A model generated the notes under the pieces. That model searched no databases. It was not told the DNA's origin and saw nothing but the letters and a program-made list of their open reading frames with translations. The translations under genes were made by a program, and so were the position numbers. A stretch of DNA of 64,000 bases from contig CAYFIR010000002.1 of NCBI GenBank assembly GCA_964343195.1, positions 1-64,000 of the forward strand, read 5' to 3'. The DNA comes from CAYVAP01 sp964343195. Its GTDB lineage: Bacteria > Bacteroidota > Bacteroidia > J057. How positions within the stretch are numbered: the stretch's first letter is position 1; each line of letters begins with the position of its first letter. Below, piece by piece: positions 57,476 through 64,000 of this stretch.

Positions 57476-58504
57476 ATGGTTCGATCTGCCCTATTGATCA
57501 GCGCCCCCACCAATCAGGATCAACAATTCGCCAACCTTGTTGCTACACCCCAACAGTACGACACATTCAAACACGCCCTGAAAGACCCCAAGATCGGAGG
57601 GTTTGGCCGAATGTACTGTCACAAAGGGAAGGATGTACAAACCGCCAAGGAAGCCATCACGGACTTCTTTACCCAGCGAGAGCGAATGGAAGTCCTGGTC
57701 ATGTACATGACTGGCTATGAACTCATTGACCACCAGGGAAGTCTGTATTTCACCGACGTGAACTCCAATATAAATGACCTGGAAAATACGGCCATCTCTG
57801 TCGAGGAAATGAAGGAGGTAATTGAAAGCAGTCAGGCTGAGCGTAAAATGCTCATCATTGACTCCTACTCCAGTCAACCGCTTTCGCAGGACGAGCGGGA
57901 TCAGATTCAGACTCAGCTTGCAACCTTTTCCCGAAACAGCAAGGTTATCAGCCTTATTTCCCAGGACACCATCCATACCATCAAAGGCAACGATGGGGTC
58001 GTAAATCCTGGATTCACTGAAAGCCTGCTAAAAGGCCTGGAAACTGGCCAGGCTGACCTCGACCAGAGGGGATACATCACAGAGGAAGAGACCTTTCTCT
58101 ATGTGTACAAGGAAATGAGCCAGTATGGTACGGCTCCCAACCTGTATTTTAACCTCCCACTTGACCCACATCGGGTCAAGCTGGCCAGAAACATCCAGCT
58201 CAGTAGCCTGCCTACCTACGCCAATGAAGATGACAGCCTCAACATGGCCCGTTATCTCAGGTTGCTAAAGCTTCGCCGCCAGGCAAATAATCAACAGGAG
58301 AAAGACACCATTGAAAATGTCATCGATTCTCAGCCGGAAACGACTTTCCTGAGGCGTCTGGCCAGAGCTGCGATTGTGGTATGTCTATTCAGCCTGATGG
58401 GTGCGTGGATTACAGGGGTTTCCATACTCTCGGCATTTACCATCGCGGTTGTCATCCTGATAGGATTGCTGGCAGACGACTTTCTACGCAGGAATTTTTC
58501 CTGA
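57476..58504 (+). CDS. Membrane-anchored caspase-fold protein lacking the catalytic His and Cys
   Basis: The 342-aa protein has an N-terminal caspase-like domain of the type seen in EACC1-associated caspases: ALLISAPTNQDQQF at strand 1, ALKDPKIGGFGRMYCHKGKD, DFFTQRERMEVLVMYMTGYE (strand 3), LYFTDVNSNINDLENTAIS and MLIIDSYSSQ (strand 4). The His of the usual GHG is Tyr81 (TGYE) and the Cys of the usual D-x-C-x-S is Tyr131 (DSYSS), so protease activity is not expected. NPGFTESLLKGLETGQADLD and GYITEEETFLYVYK match the later fold. Two membrane helices near 298-336 end the protein. Monocistronic, own promoter. Likely scaffold, decoy or regulator; role unknown. Confidence 0.8.
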   Translation: MVRSALLISAPTNQDQQFANLVATPQQYDTFKHALKDPKIGGFGRMYCHKGKDVQTAKEAITDFFTQRERMEVLVMYMTGYELIDHQGSLYFTDVNSNINDLENTAISVEEMKEVIESSQAERKMLIIDSYSSQPLSQDERDQIQTQLATFSRNSKVISLISQDTIHTIKGNDGVVNPGFTESLLKGLETGQADLDQRGYITEEETFLYVYKEMSQYGTAPNLYFNLPLDPHRVKLARNIQLSSLPTYANEDDSLNMARYLRLLKLRRQANNQQEKDTIENVIDSQPETTFLRRLARAAIVVCLFSLMGAWITGVSILSAFTIAVVILIGLLADDFLRRNFS

Positions 58505-58521
58505 CTTTTGAGCTTGAATCA

Positions 58522-58613
58522 CCTGGACAAAAGTAATCAGGTATAAAGGGTATGGGGAAATGAAGGAAAACAGGTCCTACATTCCTTTATACCTCCATCT
58601 CCTTTATACCTTT
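58522..58613 (+). repeat. Palindromic gene-end repeat, copy 2
   Basis: Begins 18 bp after the pseudocaspase stop with CCTGGACAAAAGTAATCAGG and continues TATAAAGGGTATGGGGAAAT. It matches copy 1 (31888-32013, minus strand) over about 51 nt with about five differences. Its second arm (TTTATACC ... CCTTTATACC) is inverted relative to the first. Confidence 0.65.
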
Positions 58614-58657
58614 TGCTGGTTTACATCTGACCACTTGCTTACCGTGTTTACAAAAAG

Positions 58658-58694
58658 AAAAGGTGCCCGAGAACGATCCCGGGCACCTTTTTTT
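58658..58694. terminator. Bidirectional rho-independent terminator
   Basis: AAAGGTGCCCG (58659-58669) pairs with CGGGCACCTTT (58680-58690), with A-rich sequence before and a T run after. It lies between the convergent pseudocaspase and M16 protease genes and can serve both. Confidence 0.8.
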
Positions 58695-58711
58695 GCAAAG
58701 AACAGATTGTT

Positions 58712-61519
58712 CTATTCTTTCTCTGGCATCAGCACCATTTGCACAAAATGCTCTGACTTCATGTAGGCTGCCGCTGCCGCCTGAATATTCTCCGCAGAAA
58801 GGCCTTTCATATCTTCCGGCATATCCAGGAACCAGTCGAGGTCTACTTCATTGCGGTACCCAAATGCCAGGTTGCCGAGCCAGAAAGAATTGGTTTTAAT
58901 GGCTTCTTCGTATTCCTTCAATTGGGTCTCACGCACCTTTTGCAGGTTTTCCGCAGAAGGTCCATCAGCCACGAGTTGAGAGACGATTTCCTCTACAACC
59001 CCTATCAGCTTCTCCACATTGCTGGGGGCACAGGTAAACTGAATGCTCACCTGGTAATACTCCTGTTCCCCGCGTGAAGCAGCACTGTTTACCCTCACGC
59101 CATATACCCCGCCTTCATCTTCCCGCAGTGCTTCCCGCAGCATGATGCTGAGAACCTCGGTGGCACTTCTCAATTCATAACGATCTTCCAAACTCCAGTC
59201 ACCAGGTGTGATAAACCGCAGTACTACCTGAGCCTGATCCTCTTTTCCCCTGTAAAAGGTTTCGGCTGTCGCCTCCGTAAGGATCCTGGCTCCCACGTCC
59301 TGAGGTTCCTCACCCGTCTCCCCTTTGGGAATGGCTCCGATGTACTGGGTAATCATGGGGATTATCTCTTCCGGAGTAAAGCTTCCCACAAACAGGTAGG
59401 TAAAATCATCTGCCCCTCCAAACCTTTCGCCGAATACTCGTACAACCGTTTCCAGGTCAATCTGCTCAAAATCAGCGGGATCAGGCAATGCCTGACGACG
59501 TGGATGGTCATTGTACATGGCTTTGGTTACCTGATCCTGAAACCAGTACTGAGGGTTTGAACCAAGGTTAGCATACAGGTTGCTCATGCGGCTGACCATG
59601 GAGTTGAAGGCAGCCTGGTCTTCAGGGGTATCAGTATGATAGAGATACACCATCTGAAGCAGGGTCTCAAAATCCTTGACAGAACTGCGACCGTTCATTC
59701 CTTCCTCTCGCTCACTGATGCTGGGGGAAAGAGAAACGACTTTGTCTGACATGAATTTTTCAAGATCTACTGGCCCAAATGGACCTATCCCCATGCTGGA
59801 TACCATGTTGTCAGCCATCGATGCACTCTTGTAGACTTCATCAGCATACTGGGAGTGACCGCCTTTGCTAAATGATCTGAATAGAATCTGATCATTCTGA
59901 AAGTCTGTTGGCCTTAGCACTACTGTAGCCCCATTTGACAACTCCAGTGTGGTGGTTCCCAGTTCTTCATCCTCAGACCGGGAGACTACTTCTCCAGCTT
60001 CTGGCATTTCTTCCAGCAGGGAGGCCTGAATTTCCTCTTCTGCATAAGGCTCCAGATCCATGGCATCCACCTTCCTGATCACCGCCAAAACTTCCTCCTC
60101 AGAAGGCAGGGGGTTGTCCTCTCGCTCTGCACCAGAGATGCTGATGACCCTATTCTTATCGGTGATGAATGCAGCAAAGGCACTGTTGACTTCCGCCAGA
60201 GAGATCGTCGGCAGGAGTGCCTGAGACAACTCACGGCGCTGTCCTATGCTGGGCGCAGGCGAGCCATTCAGGAAGTGGTACACATAACGGTTGACGACTC
60301 TGGCAGAGGGGGTTTTCTCCCGCTCAGCATACTGCTGATCCAGCCTTGCCAAGAGCGTGCTCTTTGCGCGATTCAATTCAGAGGAAGTAAAGCCATGCTG
60401 ACGAGCCCGCTGGTTCTCTGTCCAAATGGCTTCAAAGCCTTTTAGGTATCCGCCATTAGGGACCACTGCCGTAGTGTTGTAAACTTCCTTGGGACGAACC
60501 AGACTTGAGTATCCTGCCCCACTAAAGGTGAAGGGGGGATTTTCTTCCTGGGCCAGTTCACTCAGGCGATCGCTCAACATGGTGCTGGCCAGAGAGGTAA
60601 TCAGGTCCCGGCGAAAATCTGCCAGGGATTCAGTGGGCTGTGTAGGGTGCTTCCAGAATACCTCTACACGGTTGAAGGTTGCTTCTTCATCTTCTATCAG
60701 CGAAACCAGGGTTTCCTCATGATCTGGCATCCCGTATTCCACACGTTCGGGCGCATTTTCCGGGTTTTCAACTCCACTAAACTGCCGCTTGATCATGTCC
60801 TCTACCTGGTCCACGTCAATATCTCCGACTACTACAATGGCCATGAGATTGGGTCGGTACCAGTCTTCATAAAAAGCCCTCAGGGTTTCGTATTCAAAGT
60901 GCTTTAGCACGGCGGTGTCTCCAATGGGGATGCGATTGGGGTACCGGGATCCATAAAAAATCTTGTCATAGGCCTGTTCGGCAATTCGCTGCTGTGCTCC
61001 CAGGCGCGTACGCCATTCCTCAATCACCACACCGCGTTCCTTGTCGATTTCTTCCGGTTCCAGCAGGAGCTGATGCATCCAGTCTTCCATGATCTGAAAG
61101 CCCTGTTGAAACTGCTCCTCGTTGTCCGTGGGTACACGCAGCATGTAAACGGTTTCGTCAAAACTGGTGTAGGCATTGAGGTGAGCCCCAAACCGGACCC
61201 CAATTGATTCCAGGTAATTTACCAGGTCGTTTTTGGGAAAGTTTTCTGTGCCATTGAAGCACATATGCTCCAGGAAGTGGGCCAGCCCCTGTTGCTCTTC
61301 CGTCTCCAGAATGGAGCCTGCATTCAGAGCCAGACGCAGTTCTGCGTTGTTTTCCGGCTTGGCGTTGTATCGGACATAGTACTTCATCCCGTTTTCGAGT
61401 GTTCCGGTACGGGTATCCGGATCAAAAGGAATCGGCTGTGACATATCCTGACTTTGGGCACCCAGTAGTCCGATCAGCATGACTACCCCCAGTAAGGAGA
61501 GTTTTTGTATCAAATGCAT
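58712..61519 (-). CDS. M16 family zinc protease (pitrilysin/PqqL-type)
   Basis: The 935-aa secreted zinc peptidase has a signal peptide ending near GLLGAQSQ. The inverted zinc motif HxxEH is present (HFLEH, starting near residue 81 of this form), with the third ligand Glu in the downstream block RGVVIEEWRTRLG. Four M16 half-domains follow in tandem, the second pair inactive as usual; FAERFGGADDFTYLFVGSF is the repeat of the first-half motif. ATG 61519 is preferred to an in-frame TTG at 61525. Probably a periplasmic or surface-linked peptidase of unknown substrate, alone in its unit. Confidence 0.9.
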   Translation of the reverse strand: MHLIQKLSLLGVVMLIGLLGAQSQDMSQPIPFDPDTRTGTLENGMKYYVRYNAKPENNAELRLALNAGSILETEEQQGLAHFLEHMCFNGTENFPKNDLVNYLESIGVRFGAHLNAYTSFDETVYMLRVPTDNEEQFQQGFQIMEDWMHQLLLEPEEIDKERGVVIEEWRTRLGAQQRIAEQAYDKIFYGSRYPNRIPIGDTAVLKHFEYETLRAFYEDWYRPNLMAIVVVGDIDVDQVEDMIKRQFSGVENPENAPERVEYGMPDHEETLVSLIEDEEATFNRVEVFWKHPTQPTESLADFRRDLITSLASTMLSDRLSELAQEENPPFTFSGAGYSSLVRPKEVYNTTAVVPNGGYLKGFEAIWTENQRARQHGFTSSELNRAKSTLLARLDQQYAEREKTPSARVVNRYVYHFLNGSPAPSIGQRRELSQALLPTISLAEVNSAFAAFITDKNRVISISGAEREDNPLPSEEEVLAVIRKVDAMDLEPYAEEEIQASLLEEMPEAGEVVSRSEDEELGTTTLELSNGATVVLRPTDFQNDQILFRSFSKGGHSQYADEVYKSASMADNMVSSMGIGPFGPVDLEKFMSDKVVSLSPSISEREEGMNGRSSVKDFETLLQMVYLYHTDTPEDQAAFNSMVSRMSNLYANLGSNPQYWFQDQVTKAMYNDHPRRQALPDPADFEQIDLETVVRVFGERFGGADDFTYLFVGSFTPEEIIPMITQYIGAIPKGETGEEPQDVGARILTEATAETFYRGKEDQAQVVLRFITPGDWSLEDRYELRSATEVLSIMLREALREDEGGVYGVRVNSAASRGEQEYYQVSIQFTCAPSNVEKLIGVVEEIVSQLVADGPSAENLQKVRETQLKEYEEAIKTNSFWLGNLAFGYRNEVDLDWFLDMPEDMKGLSAENIQAAAAAYMKSEHFVQMVLMPEKE

Positions 61520-61621
61520 ATTCAAGGTTAATTTTCAGTTTTGCGATTTATGTGTAGAAGTAATCAGAATTTCAAAGCTAATAAGAAAGTGATATACAAT
61601 CTGTGCTAAATACTCGCCCAA

Positions 61622-62230
61622 TTATGGGATGAGCCAGGCGCCATTCCACGATCCGTCCTGCAGCTCAAACTTTGCCCGCCTATGACCCGATCTACTCAGC
61701 AGCAGATAATCGATTTCAACGGCGTGTGTCACCACCATTCCAAAGTTTGAGTACCAGCTTTCGGTGTCGGCATTTGGCAGGTCTGCGAAGGAAGTATGAG
61801 CCGCCAGTGCATCTTCCAGCGTACTGACTGCCTGCCCAGGGCCAGGGGTCGCACTGTAGTTGAGTCTTGAAGCATCCTCCTGGGCTTTCCAGGCGGCAAG
61901 GGCCTCATCGTCCTGATGATGCAGGGTGACTGCTGCCTTAATCCGCAGTTGCATGCGATGGCGAGGGTGCCAGAAGTGCCAGGTTAGCCGCGGGCTTTCC
62001 TGCAGAGACCGCCACTTTTCAGCCCGTGTATCGGTAAAAAAAGACAGCTCCCGCCGGGTGGGGTCAGCAGTTCGAAGAATAACCGTTCTGACGGAGGGCC
62101 AACCATCCACAATTGTAGCCACGGATGGGGTATGAAAAAAATCCTTTTGATCAACGCTGCCGCGTCGCAGAAACTGCCATATCTGATCCAATACTTCCGA
62201 CAGGGTGTTCTTTTCGAGTTGTGAATCCAT
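61622..62230 (-). CDS. PNPOx-like flavoprotein (pyridoxamine 5'-phosphate oxidase family)
   Basis: The 202-aa FMN-binding split-barrel protein contains PSVATIVDGWPSVRTVILRT, LSFFTDTRAEKWRSLQESP and MQLRIKAAVTLHHQDD, the standard strands of the family. Arg/Ser/Thr residues in these match FMN phosphate binding. The C-terminal half is more divergent than true PdxH (no clear RxHxR-type pyridoxal end: the end is HRRAKFELQDGSWNGAWLIP). So it may be a PNPOx-like protein with another substrate. Start ATG 62230. It stands between the M16 gene and an orphan small gene. Confidence 0.85.
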   Translation of the reverse strand: MDSQLEKNTLSEVLDQIWQFLRRGSVDQKDFFHTPSVATIVDGWPSVRTVILRTADPTRRELSFFTDTRAEKWRSLQESPRLTWHFWHPRHRMQLRIKAAVTLHHQDDEALAAWKAQEDASRLNYSATPGPGQAVSTLEDALAAHTSFADLPNADTESWYSNFGMVVTHAVEIDYLLLSRSGHRRAKFELQDGSWNGAWLIP

Positions 62231-62390
62231 ACGAATTACCGTATAATTTTTTGGTCAATTACCATTCATTCAGTAGTGAAAACCAATCACTCTGCCATAT
62301 TAACCATACAAGCTGTGGGTTTCAGCAATGATGGCCCACTTTTTGCCCACTATCGGTCAGGAATTAATGAAGTAACCAACCAAACTACTT

Positions 62391-62702
62391 ATGCTCTTGG
62401 CGCATCAACACCAACCCCAGAGCCTCCCCTTTTCTGCCACTACCAATGCCTCTATCTGCTTCAGGATCGTTCCTGATCAAAGCAAACCCCATATCTCCAT
62501 CAATCTAAACCTTAACCGGGGCCGAAATACCCGTACCCATATCAAAGTCTTCAGTGAAGCAGGAGAACTTGTATATGAACAAAGGGATGCCAAGCCCCAC
62601 AAAAGGGCCATTATCTGGATCAAGGGCCTAACTCCTGGCACATACTTCTTCGAATGCAACGATGGATTTTACTTCCAGATAAAAGAGCTTGAGATAATGT
62701 AG
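62391..62702 (+). CDS. Small orphan protein resembling a free T9SS-type C-terminal domain
   Basis: The 103-aa frame from ATG 62391 has a poorly ordered N-terminus and, from about residue 32, a beta-sandwich pattern: ISINLNLNRGRNTRTHIKVF, EAGELVYEQRD, GLTPGTYFFECNDGFYFQIK. This is the usual L-x-P-G-x-Y-x-L type turn of T9SS sorting domains, but there is no signal peptide and no larger protein. It may be a gene remnant or a soluble module. Coding status is not certain; overlapping open frames at 62276-62476 add doubt. Confidence 0.4.
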   Translation: MLLAHQHQPQSLPFSATTNASICFRIVPDQSKPHISINLNLNRGRNTRTHIKVFSEAGELVYEQRDAKPHKRAIIWIKGLTPGTYFFECNDGFYFQIKELEIM

Positions 62703-63170
62703 CTGAGCAATTAGCTGGCTTTAGCTGGTCCATTCTGATACAAACACCAGAGGTTGGCAGATATGCCAGCCTTTTTTCATGGCCTTAGCTGGACTTTATC
62801 CAAAATAGCACTCACTTCCAAGCCCTATGGCATGTCAGAAGTCAGAGACTAGAAGACGGTGGGTGTCGGCTCAGAGAGCCTCACCAGCCCGTCCTTATGG
62901 ACGGAAAACTGTTTAGAACCGCTATAGCGGTTTTGCTCGTGAGCTTCTCTGAAGCGAAACGTACTGTTACAGCGTCTCTGACGCCCAGTGGTATCTGCTC
63001 TGGACTCCGATTTAATCAACATCAGCCTGAAACCCTGAGGTTGATTAATTTTAAAATATGGTTTCCAGACCCTGTGTGGGGATCTTTCTCATTAAAAAAA
63101 TGGATAAAGTCCAGCTTACAGCAACGCTTCCAGAAAGAACTGTCCATGCTACCTCCCCACGAACTCCCTC
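62703..63170. other. Intergenic region between orphan gene and trpB
   Basis: About 470 bp without a convincing gene. It contains GTCAGAAGTCAGA (62830-62842, similar to the sufC-sufD spacer), a hairpin AACCGCTATAGCGGTT (62919-62934), GCGTCTCTGACGC (62972-62984, the complement of a motif in the element at 20955-21090) and an AATCAAC/GTTGATT hairpin (63016-63048). These look like eroded repeat fragments. Confidence 0.4.
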
Positions 63171-64000
63171 CTACTCTTTTTCCTGCTCGTATCGGATATA
63201 GGTCTCCAGGTCCTTGTCTCCACGACCGGAAAGGTTGAGCACCACCACATCATCGGGGTTAAATGACATTTTGTCCAAAGCGGCCAGGGCGTGGGCGGTC
63301 TCAATGGCGGGAATAATTCCCTCCCTGGCACTCAGAGCATAGCCAGCCTTCATGGCATCGTCATCCGTTACGTAGATAAACTGGGCTCGGCCAGACTCAA
63401 AGAGATGTGCGTGAATCGGTCCGATACCGGGGTAATCAAGACCTGCTGAGATGCTATGGGGTTCCACCACCTGTCCATCTTCTGTCTGCATCAAGATCGT
63501 ACGGCTTCCATGTAAAACCCCAGGTTTGCCAAGGGCTGTGGTGGCAGCTGACTTGCCCGAATTCACCCCAAACCCGGCTGCCTCGGCGGCGATAAGCTTT
63601 ACATCCGGCTGATCGAGGTAGTGAAAATATGCTCCGACCGCATTACTTCCCCCTCCAACACAGGCGATCACATAATCAGGATTCTCACGTCCTTCTTTTT
63701 CCAGTAGCTGTGCTTTGATTTCCTCGCTGATCACGCTGTGGAATCGAGCCACCATGTCGGGATAGGGATGTGGCCCGACTACCGACCCAATGATGTAATG
63801 AGTATCCGTAGGATGGTTGATCCAGTGGCGCATGGCTTCGTTGGTCGCATCCTTGAGGGTTTGATTGCCGCTCCTGGCGGGCCTGACCTCTGCCCCAAGC
63901 ATTTTCATGCGTGCCACATTGGGGCTTTGTCGCTCGATGTCAAGGGCTCCCATGTACACGATGCAGGGCATTCCCATGAGGGCGCAAACGGTCGCTGTTG
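63171..64000 (-). CDS. trpB: Tryptophan synthase beta subunit, N-terminus beyond the window
   Basis: PLP enzyme that joins indole and serine to make tryptophan. 276 codons are visible, entering in frame as TATVCALMGMPCIVYMGALD. Beta-chain motifs: RSGNQTLKDATNEAMRHWI, HYIIGSVVGPHPYPDMV, the PLP-phosphate loop ACVGGGSNAVGAYF, and the closing VVLNLSGRGDKDLETYI. About 120 N-terminal residues, including the PLP lysine, are outside the window. Other trp genes would lie upstream, beyond 64000, or elsewhere. No attenuator can be judged from this side. Confidence 0.97.
   Translation of the reverse strand, partial: TATVCALMGMPCIVYMGALDIERQSPNVARMKMLGAEVRPARSGNQTLKDATNEAMRHWINHPTDTHYIIGSVVGPHPYPDMVARFHSVISEEIKAQLLEKEGRENPDYVIACVGGGSNAVGAYFHYLDQPDVKLIAAEAAGFGVNSGKSAATTALGKPGVLHGSRTILMQTEDGQVVEPHSISAGLDYPGIGPIHAHLFESGRAQFIYVTDDDAMKAGYALSAREGIIPAIETAHALAALDKMSFNPDDVVVLNLSGRGDKDLETYIRYEQEKE

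Noticed and set aside
62125..62476. Short plus-strand frames before the small orphan gene
   Set aside because: Partly antisense to the PNPOx-like gene and without domain character; they do not extend the orphan gene in frame.
1..64000. CRISPR arrays, rRNA, tRNA, prophage or IS transposase genes
   Set aside because: No regularly spaced repeats, no recognisable rRNA or tRNA sequence and no transposase, integrase or phage structural gene were seen.

Overview
The window looks like a chromosomal stretch of a Bacteroidota bacterium. Evidence: several secreted proteins end in type IX secretion (T9SS) C-terminal sorting domains; lipoproteins are abundant; promoters fit the Bacteroidota -7 box TAnnTTTG; and there are CarboxypepD_reg/beta-barrel outer-membrane proteins, LytS/LytTR pairs and DUF4197. 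A Saprospiria or Cytophagia member is plausible, but I cannot place it further. No rRNA, tRNA or CRISPR array was recognised.

Layout. 0-11 kb: a muconolactone-isomerase-like gene fragment, class II aldolase (fba), a B12-binding MerR photoreceptor-like regulator, a lipoprotein, an orphan RND adaptor, DUF5995, a six-hairpin glycosidase and RNase R. 11-24 kb: a GH2-type glycosidase, DoxX, a TPR adenylate cyclase, a TlpA-like thioredoxin, pabB, a membrane protein, a purple-acid-phosphatase-like phosphoesterase, and unknown lipoprotein/secreted proteins. 24-32 kb: a T9SS cargo protein, DUF4197, a 1241-aa M36 metalloprotease with PA and PKD domains, and rlmD. 32-40 kb: cytochrome P450, 3-hydroxyacyl-CoA dehydrogenase, peptide deformylase, an isolated nuoA-nuoB pair, and a glutaminase built like animal GLS (N-terminal helical domain, glutaminase, ankyrin). 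40-48 kb: sufB-sufC-sufD, then a lipoprotein, rlmG and a DUF559 nuclease-like gene, then sufS. 48-58.5 kb: a signalling stretch with H-NOX plus an HNOBA-type hybrid kinase, a T9SS protein, an outer-membrane barrel protein, LytS/LytTR, a lone receiver, and a caspase-fold protein that has lost both catalytic residues. 58.7-64 kb: M16 protease, a PNPOx-like flavoprotein, a small orphan, and trpB running off the end.

The least expected structure is between genes. (1) A composite repeat occurs at four loci (284-572, 11441-11621, 20744-21128, 38182-38323). Its arms mostly begin with CTAGTGG at or near a stop codon, read in the same direction as the gene, and enclose hairpins whose stems differ in sequence; in two cases the stop codon TAG lies inside the terminus. 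One copy is split by a small element with 11-bp terminal inverted repeats and a 6-bp direct repeat. (2) A second palindromic family lies after the P450 and pseudocaspase genes. (3) A 157-bp imperfect palindrome lies between sufS and the hybrid kinase. (4) The DUF559 gene is bracketed by inverted copies of CCCGCTGGCGGG, and a related hairpin repeat lies 35 kb away. Regulatory candidates include a PerR/Fur-like box before sufS, a related half-degenerate site before sufB, a palindrome before sufB, LytTR-geometry direct repeats before lytS, and an 18-bp perfect palindrome before the pseudocaspase gene. All alignments were made by eye.
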